Under the pieces are notes generated by a model, which was not told where the DNA came from, did no database searches, and was given only the letters and a program-made list of their open reading frames with translations. 64,000 bases of DNA from positions 806,001 to 870,000 of the forward strand of contig NZ_CP047957.1 of the NCBI RefSeq assembly GCF_014280035.1, in the 5' to 3' direction. Shown piece by piece: positions 29,134-38,019 of the stretch. The number at the start of each line of letters is the position of its first letter. Within the stretch, counting starts at the first letter, position 1. Position numbers and translations under genes: made by a program. Source of the stretch: Synechococcus sp. A18-25c. GTDB lineage: Bacteria; Cyanobacteriota; Cyanobacteriia; PCC-6307; Cyanobiaceae.

Positions 29134-30273
29134 ACGTCGACGTGGTGCTGCGGCCAGTCGCTTGTGGGTGTCGGCCAAAAGCGCTGGAATGGCCAATTGA
29201 TGGGGGCAGCGCGGCAGGCAGTCGCCGCAGGACTGACAGGCCTGGGCATTGATCGTTTCCCACCAGTGGCCAGCCCTGCCGATCAGGTTGTACCGCTCAC
29301 TGGCGAATTCCATCAGCTCGTGACCGAGCGCCAGATTGCGAAGACGCAGCAGATCAGGGATGGGCACCGCATTGGGACAGGGCAAGCAGGCGCGACACTG
29401 CTCGCAGAGCTCGTCACCCAGTCGTTCTCGGCGCTGTTGATCCAAGCGCTCGATGGCCTGGCATTCCTCGGCCTGCAGGGGACCATCGTGTTGGCCGAGC
29501 GCGTGGGCCAACTCCAGGTCTGTGGCGTTTTGTGCTCCCACGGTGAGCGTGCTGATGCCTGCGGCCAGCAGATAGCGATAGGCAAGCTCCAGGGGTTGAA
29601 ACGGGCGGCAGTCCTCAACCAATCGCGTGCTGGGAGCCTGAAGACGGCCGCCCTTGTCTGCGGGCGAAATTGCGAGCACACCCATCGTCTGCTGCAAAGC
29701 CAGCTGCGCCAGAGGCATGCGTGTGGGATCGAGTAGATGCAGATGCAGACAGCAGAAACGGAACCGTTGACTCTCGATCGCCTGATGGATCAGGGCATTC
29801 GAGCCGTGGCTGCTGAACCCCACCTGGCTCACTGTTCCGCTGTTCAGGGCCCAATCGATCAAGCGGGCGCCCTCGCCATGGAGGGCCCAGTTGAGATGGC
29901 TGTCCAGATTCAGCCCGTGAATCGCCAGGTTGTCGAGTCGCTCAATTCCGAGACGCTCAAGGCTTCCCCTCAGAGCGGCTCGACCCTCGTCAAGGCTGAG
30001 ACCAGGCAACAGCTTGCTGGTGACGACCCAGCCATGGCCGGCCGGTTGGATCCCTTCGCTGTGCAGTTGCGTTAGGGCCTCACCCAGAAAGGATTCGGCG
30101 GGTCCATAGGCCGGGGCTGTTTCTAGATGGTTCACCCCCGCTGCATGGGCGGCCCGCAGCACCATGAGCATCTGATCGGGTGCCTGCAGCGCCCGCATCG
30201 TGCCCAGCGTGAACAGGCTCACCGGGGGACCATCACCGAAGGGGCGTTGCTGCATCGCTTTGATGCTGCTCAA
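29122..30273 (-). CDS. Aldo/keto reductase with C-terminal iron-sulfur motifs
   Basis: 383 residues. Residues 10-280 form an AKR barrel: LETAPAYGPAES (Tyr present, with Glu where Asp is common), WVVTSKL (Lys) and NLAIHGLN (His). The C-terminal part has two cysteine sets, CEQCRACLPCP and CQSCGDCLPRCP, suited to 4Fe-4S clusters. Such AKRs may take electrons from ferredoxin. Substrate unknown. It overlaps the DUF151 gene by 4 bp (ATGA). Confidence 0.82.
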   Translation of the reverse strand: MSSIKAMQQRPFGDGPPVSLFTLGTMRALQAPDQMLMVLRAAHAAGVNHLETAPAYGPAESFLGEALTQLHSEGIQPAGHGWVVTSKLLPGLSLDEGRAALRGSLERLGIERLDNLAIHGLNLDSHLNWALHGEGARLIDWALNSGTVSQVGFSSHGSNALIHQAIESQRFRFCCLHLHLLDPTRMPLAQLALQQTMGVLAISPADKGGRLQAPSTRLVEDCRPFQPLELAYRYLLAAGISTLTVGAQNATDLELAHALGQHDGPLQAEECQAIERLDQQRRERLGDELCEQCRACLPCPNAVPIPDLLRLRNLALGHELMEFASERYNLIGRAGHWWETINAQACQSCGDCLPRCPHQLAIPALLADTHKRLAAAPRRRLWG

Positions 30274-30854
30274 GGGGGTGGGGTGTCGCTTTGAGAGTCG
30301 CGGGAATCGCCAGGGGGCCGGGATTCCAGGTGACGCACCAGTGCGGCGGGGCTCAGTTGATCCAGGAAGCGACGGAATTCGTCCCTGTCTTCCGCATCTG
30401 CCTCGGCATCCACGGCGATTGAGGCTTCGGCGACCACTTCCTCCAGCATCCAGATGCTGCTGCCGGTGCGGATGGCTAAGGCAATGGCATCACTGGGGCG
30501 CGCATCAATCTCCAACTGGTTGACGCTCTCTAGATCAACGCCAGTGGCATCGTCGCCGTCTGGCTCGTCGCCGAGCGGTTGCAGCCGCAGCACCGCGCGA
30601 AAGGTGCTGTCTTCAATGGCATGGATGATCACCCGTTCCAGTCGAAGACCGCCTGCTTCGAGCAGAGCGGCCATGAGGTCGTGGCTGAGCGGCCTGGGCT
30701 GTGGTGTGTCGTTGAGGCCGGCCATGATGTTGTGGGCCTGGGCCTGATCAATCCAGATCGGCACCTGACGGGTTCTGGATGGATCTCGCAGCAGCACGAT
30801 CGGGCTGCGACTGCTGGCATCGAGGGCGATTCCCGCCACGCTCATCTCAACCAA
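30270..30854 (-). CDS. DUF151 bifunctional nuclease family protein
   Basis: 194-residue protein with the BFN/DUF151 core: PIVLLRDPSRTRQVPIWIDQAQAHNI and ARPSDAIALAIRTGSSIWMLEEV. The acidic C-terminal extension (about 145-194) has no clear motif. In plants such proteins are reported as dual RNA/DNA nucleases; activity here is inferred. MSVAGIALD at 30845 is an alternative start. Coupled to the AKR downstream and divergent from ribE. Confidence 0.8.
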   Translation of the reverse strand: MVEMSVAGIALDASSRSPIVLLRDPSRTRQVPIWIDQAQAHNIMAGLNDTPQPRPLSHDLMAALLEAGGLRLERVIIHAIEDSTFRAVLRLQPLGDEPDGDDATGVDLESVNQLEIDARPSDAIALAIRTGSSIWMLEEVVAEASIAVDAEADAEDRDEFRRFLDQLSPAALVRHLESRPPGDSRDSQSDTPPP

Positions 30855-30910
30855 GGACGGCTCCGCCGCTATATCGATTATGAACAGATGACAGGGCTGC
30901 AGAGGGGGAG

Positions 30911-31558
30911 ATGTTCACGGGTTTGGTCCAGGCGGTGGGTCGCGTTGAGCGGCGCGGTCGAGCGTTGCTGGTGGAGGGCTGTTCGCCGTTCACCCCTTTA
31001 GCACTAGGTGACAGCGTGGCCGTGGACGGTGTCTGTCTGACGGTGGCGGAGCTGGTTGGAGATGGTTTTCTGGCGGATGTCAGCGAAGAGACCCTGCAGC
31101 GAACGATCCTGGGTGCGAAGGCTTCGCACGGTGCAGCGGTCAATCTCGAGCCAGCCCTGCGCCTCTCCGATCGTCTGGGCGGCCACCTGGTCAGCGGCCA
31201 TGTGGATGGCATTGGTGAGGTGGTGGCTGTGGAGGCCTTGCCGCAGTCGTGGCACTTGGAATTGCGCTGGCGGGACCCGTCTTTCGGTCGCTACATCTGC
31301 GACAAAGCCAGTATCGCCGTGAATGGCATCAGTCTCACTGTGGCGGGCTGCGCCGAGCAGGGAGCCAGGTTCTGGGTTGCCGTGATTCCCCACACGTGGT
31401 CGGTCACAGCCTTGCGGCATCTACAAGTGGGGGATGCGGTGAATCTGGAAATCGACCTGTTGGCTCGGTATACGGAGCGATTGCTCGCGGCCACTTCACC
31501 CAAGCCGGAAGGTGCCGCTGTTACCACCGCCTGGCTGGCGGAGCATGGCTGGGGCTGA
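30911..31558 (+). CDS. ribE: Riboflavin synthase alpha chain
   Basis: Dismutates two 6,7-dimethyl-8-ribityllumazine molecules to riboflavin. The 215-residue product has two lumazine-binding barrels, starting MFTGLVQAVG and repeating at HLVSGHVDGIGEVV (about residue 97). Start ATG has a purine-rich GAGGGGGAG immediately upstream. No FMN riboswitch is visible in the 56-bp leader. Confidence 0.95.
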   Translation: MFTGLVQAVGRVERRGRALLVEGCSPFTPLALGDSVAVDGVCLTVAELVGDGFLADVSEETLQRTILGAKASHGAAVNLEPALRLSDRLGGHLVSGHVDGIGEVVAVEALPQSWHLELRWRDPSFGRYICDKASIAVNGISLTVAGCAEQGARFWVAVIPHTWSVTALRHLQVGDAVNLEIDLLARYTERLLAATSPKPEGAAVTTAWLAEHGWG

Positions 31559-31631
31559 GGAACGATCACAAACGATGGCCGCTTGTGAAGGGTGTCAATA
31601 AGTTGCGGGAGTTGTTCAAGCTGAACCCTCG

Positions 31632-32222
31632 ATGACTGGCGATGAGCGCCCTGACTCTCTGGGCACGTTCAAGGCTTTCACCATTGCCGAAGGCATCCTT
31701 CTAATTGTTCTGGGCATCCTCGCCCTGATCTTCCCCGTGATTGCCTCGTTCTGGACCATCGGAGTGATCGCCGTGTTGTTCCTCGTGGGCGGCGTGGTCG
31801 GCTGGATCAGCAATCTGGCGCGTTCCGGACGCATGGGGCGCTGGGTCTGCTTCTGGCGTCTGGTGGTCTCCACCCTTTTTCTGGTGGCGGGCGGCTCGAT
31901 GATCAGCAACTTCCGGGATCCGGAGGAAGCGGCCGAGCAGGTGGTGACTTTTGCCCTGGCCATCGGCATCGTTTTCCTTGTTGAGGGACTGGTCGCCTTC
32001 TTCAACGGCCTTGCACACACCAACCGACCGGGTTCCGGCTGGGCGATCGCCAACGGTGTGATCACTTTCGTTCTGGGTTTGCTGATCGTGACCTTGAAGT
32101 TCTGGGGTCTGCTGTGGGTGCTCGGAACACTGGTAGGAATCAGTTTCCTGTTCAGCGGCCTCGAACTCATGATCTTCAGCTCAACCCTGCATGACGATCA
32201 GGATCCTCCAGCTGTGGCCTGA
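31632..32222 (+). CDS. HdeD/DUF308 family membrane protein
   Basis: 196-residue protein with six hydrophobic helices in three pairs, the HdeD pattern (ILLIVLGILALIFPVIASFW, later LVEGLVAFFNGL). In E. coli HdeD aids acid resistance; role here is unknown. It is convergent with cyAbrB. Confidence 0.8.
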   Translation: MTGDERPDSLGTFKAFTIAEGILLIVLGILALIFPVIASFWTIGVIAVLFLVGGVVGWISNLARSGRMGRWVCFWRLVVSTLFLVAGGSMISNFRDPEEAAEQVVTFALAIGIVFLVEGLVAFFNGLAHTNRPGSGWAIANGVITFVLGLLIVTLKFWGLLWVLGTLVGISFLFSGLELMIFSSTLHDDQDPPAVA

Positions 32223-32244
32223 TGGACCAACGCTCAGGGGAACT

Positions 32245-32269
32245 CAGGCAAAACCCATATGCCTGGGTT
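32245..32269. repeat. Two competing inverted repeats in convergent gap
   Basis: CAGGCA/TGCCTG (32245-32250, 32260-32265) and AACCCA/TGGGTT (32252-32257, 32264-32269) interlock between HdeD and cyAbrB. They could give alternative RNA hairpins and may serve as a weak terminator; there is no T-run. Confidence 0.35.
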
Positions 32270-32275
32270 GCGAAT

Positions 32276-32641
32276 TCACTCCGACGCCGGGGATTCCTCG
32301 AGGGGCAGGAGTGTGATCGTGCCTGAATCTTTGTTCAATTCAATCTTGAACTCCTGGCCAGGCACGAGGTCAAGTCGTCGCGTGTAAGCATGACCGATCA
32401 GTAGGTTGCCGTTGCCGTGAACGCGCGTGCGGAAATCGGCCTGACGTCCCCTTGGGCCGCCGCTGCCATTGCCGCTGCTGGAGGGCAGCTTGTAGCCCTT
32501 GGCTTCAACGAGCGCGCGGTAAAAGCTTTTGCGCAACAGCCGGCCACTGGGTCCGACGTAGCCGCAGCCACGGGCAATTTCGTCCTCAGGTCGGTTGCTG
32601 AGGGCCCGGGCCTTGTTCAGTAATTCCTCTCCAACCAGCAT
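32276..32641 (-). CDS. cyAbrB-like transcription regulator
   Basis: 121-residue cyanobacterial AbrB-family regulator: LLNKARALSNRPEDEIARGCGYVGPSGRLLRKSFYRALVEAKGY, a basic linker GRQADF, and a C-terminal barrel-like YTRRLDLVPGQEFKIELNKD. cyAbrB proteins tune nitrogen and carbon genes. MLVGEELL matches the usual family start; an ATG at 32701 with AGGGA six nt upstream could add 20 residues. It sits after ctaE on the same strand. Confidence 0.82.
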   Translation of the reverse strand: MLVGEELLNKARALSNRPEDEIARGCGYVGPSGRLLRKSFYRALVEAKGYKLPSSSGNGSGGPRGRQADFRTRVHGNGNLLIGHAYTRRLDLVPGQEFKIELNKDSGTITLLPLEESPASE

Positions 32642-32692
32642 CTTTATCGGAAAAGACACATCAATTCTGGCTTCAGAGTGCAATCTGGGCAA

Positions 32693-32710
32693 GGAATCCA
32701 TGGGGATTCC
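32693..32710. repeat. Perfect 7-bp inverted repeat near cyAbrB start
   Basis: GGAATCC (32693-32699) and GGATTCC (32704-32710) flank ATGG. It lies in the ctaE-cyAbrB gap, over the alternative start, so it may be an operator. Confidence 0.4.
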
Positions 32711-32735
32711 CTGCACAAAGCAAAGACGGTCTGTT

Positions 32736-33335
32736 TCAGATCAGGTAGAGAATCACGAACAGAATCACCCAGATGCCATCCACGAAGTGCCAATAGAGCT
32801 CGGCGGCTTCGAGGGGGAAATGATTGCTGGCGCTGATGCGTCCTGATGGGCTGCGGCATTGCCACCACACAATCAGGATCATCAAGGTCCCAAGGGTGAC
32901 ATGCAACCCATGAAATCCAGTCAGGGCATAAAAAGTGCTGGCGAAGAGATTGTCAGTGAGACCAAACGGCAAGGTGAAGTACTCCACCATCTGACTGGCC
33001 AGGAAGGCCAGGCCAAGGCCCGCTGTGAGCAGGAGCCAGAAACGGCATCGATCGTTTTCCTGTTGGCGCAGATTCGCTCCAGCGCGATGAAATGTGGCAC
33101 TGCTCACCAGCAGGAGGATGGTGTTGAGGGTGGGCAGCGGCAGTTCAAGTTCGTAAATTGCACCTGGCAGGAGTGGATTGACCGCTTTGAAGGTGAGATA
33201 AGCGGCGAAGAATCCGGCGAAGGTCATGGCATCAGCCACCAGAAAGGTGGCCAGTCCGAACATGCGGTGATCGGGATGCTCCGCTGCATGCGGATCGTGA
33301 TTGGTCAGGTCGTGATCCTGGGTGGTGATGGTCAT
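32736..33335 (-). CDS. ctaE: Cytochrome c oxidase subunit III
   Basis: 199-residue membrane subunit of the aa3-type terminal oxidase, with the five-helix short form common in cyanobacteria. Motifs include MFGLATFLVADAMTFAGFF, TFYALTGFHGLHVTLGTLM and the end WHFVDGIWVILFVILYLI. It overlaps ctaD by 4 bp. Confidence 0.94.
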   Translation of the reverse strand: MTITTQDHDLTNHDPHAAEHPDHRMFGLATFLVADAMTFAGFFAAYLTFKAVNPLLPGAIYELELPLPTLNTILLLVSSATFHRAGANLRQQENDRCRFWLLLTAGLGLAFLASQMVEYFTLPFGLTDNLFASTFYALTGFHGLHVTLGTLMILIVWWQCRSPSGRISASNHFPLEAAELYWHFVDGIWVILFVILYLI

Positions 33336-35002
33336 TGGCCGCTGCTCCAGAGATCACTGCCGCTGGCAGAATTGAGGTCAATTTCATCGGCGGGAACCCC
33401 ATAGCCATAGGGATGGGTCACCAGGGGCGGTTCGCCGGTCCAGTTCTCCACTGGTGGCGGTGAGGACGTCAGCCATTCCGGTGTGAGCGCTTTCCAGGGG
33501 TTATCCCCTGCGGGTGCTCCGGAGAACGCGCTGGCCACCACATTCCAGAGGAAAGGAAGCGTGCTGATGGCCATCAATAGGGCTCCCACGCTGCTGATCT
33601 GATTCACCAGAGCAAATTGAGGGTCGTATTCCGCCACGCGTCGGGGCATGCCATTAAGGCCAAGCCAGTGTTGAGGCGCGAAGCAGAGGTTGAAGCCGAT
33701 GAACGTGATCAGGAAGTGAAAACGCCCCAGATGCTCGTTGAGCATGCGGCCAGTCACTTTGGGGTACCAGTGATAGATGGAGGCGAAGATCACAAACACC
33801 GATCCCCCATAGACGATGTAGTGAAAGTGGGCAACCACGAAGTAGGTGTCGTGGACATGCACATCGAAGGGCACTTGCGCCAGGGCGACGCCGGTGATGC
33901 CCCCCAAGACGAAATTCACGATGAATCCGCAGGAGAACAAAACAGCACTGTTCAGGCTGATCCGCCCGCCCCAGAGGGTGGCTAGCCAATTGAAGAATTT
34001 GATGCCCGTCGGTACGGCGATGAAGGCCGTAGCGATCGTGAAGAACAGGCGCATCCAGGGAGGAGTACCGCTGGTGAACATGTGGTGCGCCCAAACCACA
34101 AGGCCCAGCACCACAATCGCCATGATCGAATACACCATCGTCGCGTAACCGAACAAAGGTTTTCGGCAATGCACCGGCAGGATTTCACTGACGAGCCCGA
34201 AAGCCGGCAGCACCATGATGTAGACGGCAGGGTGTGAGTAGAACCAGAAAAGATGCTGATACACCACCACATTGCCCCCCAATCCAGGATTGAAAAATCC
34301 GGTGTGGGCCACGATGTCGAAGCTCAACATGATCAATGTGCCAGCCAGCACGGGCGTGGAGAGCACGACGAGAATGCTGGTGCCGAGCATGGCCCAGCAG
34401 TACATCGGCAACTGCATCAGTTTCAAACCGGGTCGGCGCAGTTTGAGAATGGTGGCGATGAAATTGATGCCTCCGAAAATGGAGCTTCCACCTAGTAGAA
34501 GCACACTCAAGATCCAGATGATTTGCCCAGTGGCCGGTGTGGTGATGCTGAGGGGGGGATAGGCCGTCCAACCCGATTGCGCCGCACCGGTGATGAAATA
34601 GCTGCTGATCAGCATCAGCCCTGCCGGAGGAATCAGCCAGAAGGCGACGGCATTCAGCCTGGGATAAGCCATGTCCCTCGCGCCGACGTAGAAGGGAATC
34701 AGATAGTTACCAAAGGCGCCATTCACCACCGGCACAATCCATAGAAAAATCATCACCGTGCCGTGCAAGGTGAGAATCTGGTTGTAGACATCTCTCGGCA
34801 TGAAGTCCGAGATGGGGCTGAGCAGCTCAGTGCGAATGGCGCCGGCCATCGCCCCGCCGATCAGATAAAAAGCGAAGCCGCACACCAGGTACTGGAGGCC
34901 GATCACCTTGTGATCGACGCTGAAGCTGAAATAGCGCAGCCATCCACTGGGTTGCAGTGACGCTGACGACGGTGTGGATGGTGGGGGTGCGGTGATGGTC
35001 AT
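33332..35002 (-). CDS. ctaD: Cytochrome c oxidase subunit I
   Basis: Catalytic heme a / heme a3-CuB subunit, 556 residues and twelve helices. Seen are the heme a His in LHGTVMIFLW, the CuB motif HPAVYIMVLPAFG, and VVAHFHYIVYGG carrying the heme a3/heme a histidines. The K-channel and D-channel residues are plausible but not checked in detail. It sits centrally in ctaCDE with 4-bp overlaps on both sides. Confidence 0.96.
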   Translation of the reverse strand: MTITAPPPSTPSSASLQPSGWLRYFSFSVDHKVIGLQYLVCGFAFYLIGGAMAGAIRTELLSPISDFMPRDVYNQILTLHGTVMIFLWIVPVVNGAFGNYLIPFYVGARDMAYPRLNAVAFWLIPPAGLMLISSYFITGAAQSGWTAYPPLSITTPATGQIIWILSVLLLGGSSIFGGINFIATILKLRRPGLKLMQLPMYCWAMLGTSILVVLSTPVLAGTLIMLSFDIVAHTGFFNPGLGGNVVVYQHLFWFYSHPAVYIMVLPAFGLVSEILPVHCRKPLFGYATMVYSIMAIVVLGLVVWAHHMFTSGTPPWMRLFFTIATAFIAVPTGIKFFNWLATLWGGRISLNSAVLFSCGFIVNFVLGGITGVALAQVPFDVHVHDTYFVVAHFHYIVYGGSVFVIFASIYHWYPKVTGRMLNEHLGRFHFLITFIGFNLCFAPQHWLGLNGMPRRVAEYDPQFALVNQISSVGALLMAISTLPFLWNVVASAFSGAPAGDNPWKALTPEWLTSSPPPVENWTGEPPLVTHPYGYGVPADEIDLNSASGSDLWSSGQ

Positions 35003-35835
35003 GCTTCAGAAGGGGTGGTCTTGCTGTTGGCCTGCAGCCAGGTCTCGAAGTCATCGGCGCTGTCCACCACGACAGAGGAGCGCATGCCGCCGTGATAAGG
35101 CCCACAGAGCTCTGCGCAAACGATCGAATAAGTGCCAGGTCGGGTGGGTGTGAAGTCGAGAACCGTCGGTTGCCCAGGGATAACGTCCTGTTTCAGCCGG
35201 AACTCAGGGATCCAGAACGCATGGATCACATCCTTCGCTTCCATTGTCAGTGAGACAGGGCGATCGGCTGGGACGTGCAGCTCCCCGGAAATGAAGTCGC
35301 CTTCCGGGTAGTGGAACAGGAAAGCGAACTGCATCGCCGTGACCTCGATGGGAAACGGTGCGATGGCCGACGCCTTGGCCGTTTGGGAATCCTGTGTAGA
35401 GCCAATGCCTCCCCAGATCCGTTGCTCCGTCGCGCTGGCAGTCGCACTGACGGCTCCATGGTTGCCATGGCCAAGGGGAACCATGCCGCCCATGCGTTCG
35501 TAGATGTCGTAGCTGTAGAGCCCGACAAACAGAACAACGATCGCGGGAACTGCCGTCCAGAACACCTCGAGCGGCAGATTGCCTTCCAGGGCGATGCCAT
35601 CACCGAGTTGGCCAGGACGTCTCCGGAAACGCACCAGACTGAACACAATCAACCCAACGATTCCGACGAAGAGAATCGTGCCAATGCTGAACAAAACACG
35701 AAATAACTCGTCGTAGATGGGCGCATTCACGCTTGCATCCACCGGCAAAAGATTCACGTTCTGGCCAATCCAAAGCCCCCCGAGAACGAGGAGCATTCCT
35801 AGGACAAGCGTGAGGATGGCTGAAGGAATAGGCAC
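34999..35835 (-). CDS. ctaC: Cytochrome c oxidase subunit II
   Basis: 278-residue CuA-bearing subunit. Two N-terminal membrane helices (about 5-25 and 48-68) lead to a soluble domain with the CuA site CAELCGPYHGGM near residue 240 and the upstream ligand His in DVIHAFWIPEF. It accepts electrons from cytochrome c6 or plastocyanin. It heads ctaCDE and has a large inverted repeat 22-78 bp upstream of its start. Confidence 0.95.
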   Translation of the reverse strand: MPIPSAILTLVLGMLLVLGGLWIGQNVNLLPVDASVNAPIYDELFRVLFSIGTILFVGIVGLIVFSLVRFRRRPGQLGDGIALEGNLPLEVFWTAVPAIVVLFVGLYSYDIYERMGGMVPLGHGNHGAVSATASATEQRIWGGIGSTQDSQTAKASAIAPFPIEVTAMQFAFLFHYPEGDFISGELHVPADRPVSLTMEAKDVIHAFWIPEFRLKQDVIPGQPTVLDFTPTRPGTYSIVCAELCGPYHGGMRSSVVVDSADDFETWLQANSKTTPSEA

Positions 35836-35856
35836 CCGAACTTTGATGGGGGCAAC

Positions 35857-35913
35857 TTCAGGCTATGGAGGTTGGTTTCAATCACCACCTACTGATTGTT
35901 AAACCAGCCTGAA
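35857..35913 (-). promoter_or_regulatory. Compound inverted repeat upstream of ctaC
   Basis: Three nested arm pairs: TTCAGGCT with AGCCTGAA (35857-35864, 35906-35913), GGTTT with AAACC (35874-35878, 35901-35905) and CAATC with GATTG (35879-35883, 35894-35898). Loop is ACCACCTACT. The ctaC leader RNA could fold into one long interrupted stem. It is a candidate RNA or operator element for the oxidase operon. Confidence 0.5.
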
Positions 35914-36062
35914 AATCTCTCGGCCTGGCTGACTTTCTCGAGGTTTGTGTCAGCAAAGTCGCATCACTCTCCTGATTCTGTTGTTGCAGTCGTGCACACA
36001 TCGTGCCGTTTTGATTGAGATCGCTACGTTCCGTTGATCACCACTCCATGGAGGAGTCGACG

Positions 36063-36992
36063 TTGACTGCATCGTCTCTTGCTCCGATCCGTCGACGTTT
36101 GGCCCAGCTGGCTGCGCATCTGGTGGTGGCCTTGGTGGCCTTAGTGGTGATCGGTGGCGCGACCCGCGTCATGGAGGCTGGTCTGGCGTGTCCGGATTGG
36201 CCGTTGTGTTACGGCACGCTGCTGCCAGGGCGTCAGATGAACCTCCAGGTTTTCTTGGAATGGTTTCACCGACTGGATGCCTTCGTGGTGGGGGTTGCAC
36301 TCATGGTGCAGCTCGGTGCTGTGTGGTGGTGCCGCCGAGATCTGCCGAGATGGTTGCTGCCCATCAGCGCTTCCCTGGTGCTGATGGTCGCCCTGCAAGG
36401 AGGGCTGGGGGCTCTCACGGTTCTGCAGCTTCTTCCTTCCGCGGTGGTGACCGCTCACCTGGCTCTGGCACTAACGCTCGTCGTCACCGTCAGTGCACTC
36501 ACACAGGTGCTTCTCGCCGACGCTTCGACCACGGCCGCTCCGCGCTGGTGGGTGCTGCTCGGATCCTTCAGTGTTTTGGCAGTGTGCGGGCAAAGCCTCC
36601 TCGGCGCCCGCATGGCTACGACCTGGGCGTCCCAGCGTTGCCTGGAGGCCGGAGCCTCCTGTCATTGGTTGCACTGGCATCGGATGGCCGCCACTCCCGC
36701 GGCTCTTTCGGTGCTCGTTTTCGTCCTCGTAGCGCTGTTCAGCGGGCGTTGGGGTCGCAGCCAGTGGCCGCTTCTGTGCACAGCCCTCCTGCTTGTGGGC
36801 ACCCAGATCGCCCTTGGCGTCAGCACGTTGCGGCTGGGTTTGTCCCAGCCCGCTCTCACCGTTGGTCATCAGTTGGTGGCTTGCCTGCTGGTGGCCGTGC
36901 TGGCGGCGCTCACGTTTCGGCGTCAGCCTCCCGCCAGCGATGCGCTGATCGCCCTTCCCGATTCTTCCGCTTTGGAGGCCTGTCATGGCTAG
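36063..36992 (+). CDS. ctaA: Heme A synthase (CtaA/COX15)
   Basis: Oxidises heme O to heme A for the cytochrome oxidase. The 309-residue product has about eight membrane helices, with [21 protein letters not shown] and [11 protein letters not shown], whose histidine binds heme. TTG at 36063 is favoured because GGAGGAG lies 6 nt upstream; the in-frame ATG at 36048 has no such signal and contains that site. It overlaps ctaB by 8 bp. Confidence 0.9.
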   Translation: MTASSLAPIRRRLAQLAAHLVVALVALVVIGGATRVMEAGLACPDWPLCYGTLLPGRQMNLQVFLEWFHRLDAFVVGVALMVQLGAVWWCRRDLPRWLLPISASLVLMVALQGGLGALTVLQLLPSAVVTAHLALALTLVVTVSALTQVLLADASTTAAPRWWVLLGSFSVLAVCGQSLLGARMATTWASQRCLEAGASCHWLHWHRMAATPAALSVLVFVLVALFSGRWGRSQWPLLCTALLLVGTQIALGVSTLRLGLSQPALTVGHQLVACLLVAVLAALTFRRQPPASDALIALPDSSALEACHG

Positions 36993-37992
36993 TGCCACTC
37001 CGACCGCAGCTGCAGCTCCTCTCACCCGGGACCAGGTGGTCCCCTCCCGTCGCCGCATCAAGCTGCCTCCATGGTTGGAGGTGGCCAAACCAAGGCTGAT
37101 TCCTTTGCTTCTGGCCACCACTCTTGGTGGGATGGCGCTGTCGGAAGGCTGGCCTCTGTCGTCGCCACGACTGGCCTGCACCCTTGGAGGTGGAGCCTTG
37201 GCCTCCGCTGCGGCAGGTGTTCTCAACTGCCTCTGGGAACAAGAGCTGGATGGTCGGATGCAGCGAACTAGTGGTCGTGCTCTCCCATCAGGACGGCTCT
37301 CCCCGACCGCCGCTTTCGCAGGTGCCGTGTCCTGCACCCTTGCCGCGGCGACGTTGCTGGTCAGCGGTGTGAACTGCCTGGCGGCCGGGTTGTCCCTGCT
37401 CGGTCTGTGCAGCTACGTACTTCTCTACACGGCGCTTCTCAAGCCCAGAACCACTCAAAACATCGTGATCGGCGGAGTGGCTGGGGCGATTCCGCCGCTG
37501 GTGGGTGCTGCGGCCGCCACCGGTCATGTGGGCCTGAGCGGCTGGTGGCTCTTCGCGTTAGTGATGGTCTGGACCCCTGCCCACTTCTGGGCCCTAGCTC
37601 TGTTGCTTCGCGACGACTATCGCGCCGTTGGAATTCCCATGTTGCCGGTGGTCAAAGGCCCCATTGTGACTGCCCGTGCTATCCGCCGTTACGGCTGGGC
37701 GACGGCTCTGCTCAGTTTGCTCGGTGTTGTCGCGTTGCCAGAAGGTGGTGTGCTCTACGGCTTGCTGGTAATTCCCTTCAACGGGCGCTTGCTTCAGATG
37801 GTGGAGCATCTCGCCCAGGACCCCAGCAGTTCCGAACGCGCCAAAGGGTTGTTCCGCTGGTCGATTCTTTACCTCTTCGGTATTTGTCTGCTGCTGATCC
37901 TCAGCCGTCAATCGGATGCAGCACTTTTGGACGCGCAGGTGAGGGGATGGATGCTGATGCTGACGGGCGGGTTCTCAGGGACATCTGCCTAG
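36985..37992 (+). CDS. ctaB: Heme O synthase (protoheme IX farnesyltransferase)
   Basis: UbiA-family enzyme adding a farnesyl group to heme B. 335 residues with nine predicted helices, and the prenyl-binding motif [15 protein letters not shown] (about 75-89) with a second [12 protein letters not shown]. It is translationally linked to ctaA, matching the adjacent aa3 oxidase genes. Confidence 0.93.
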   Translation: MASATPTAAAAPLTRDQVVPSRRRIKLPPWLEVAKPRLIPLLLATTLGGMALSEGWPLSSPRLACTLGGGALASAAAGVLNCLWEQELDGRMQRTSGRALPSGRLSPTAAFAGAVSCTLAAATLLVSGVNCLAAGLSLLGLCSYVLLYTALLKPRTTQNIVIGGVAGAIPPLVGAAAATGHVGLSGWWLFALVMVWTPAHFWALALLLRDDYRAVGIPMLPVVKGPIVTARAIRRYGWATALLSLLGVVALPEGGVLYGLLVIPFNGRLLQMVEHLAQDPSSSERAKGLFRWSILYLFGICLLLILSRQSDAALLDAQVRGWMLMLTGGFSGTSA

Positions 37993-38019
37993 ATTTTGCG
38001 AGTTCGTTTCTGTCGGTAG

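Noticed and set aside
30855-30910. FMN riboswitch before ribE
   Set aside because: Leader is only 56 bp and lacks the conserved core.
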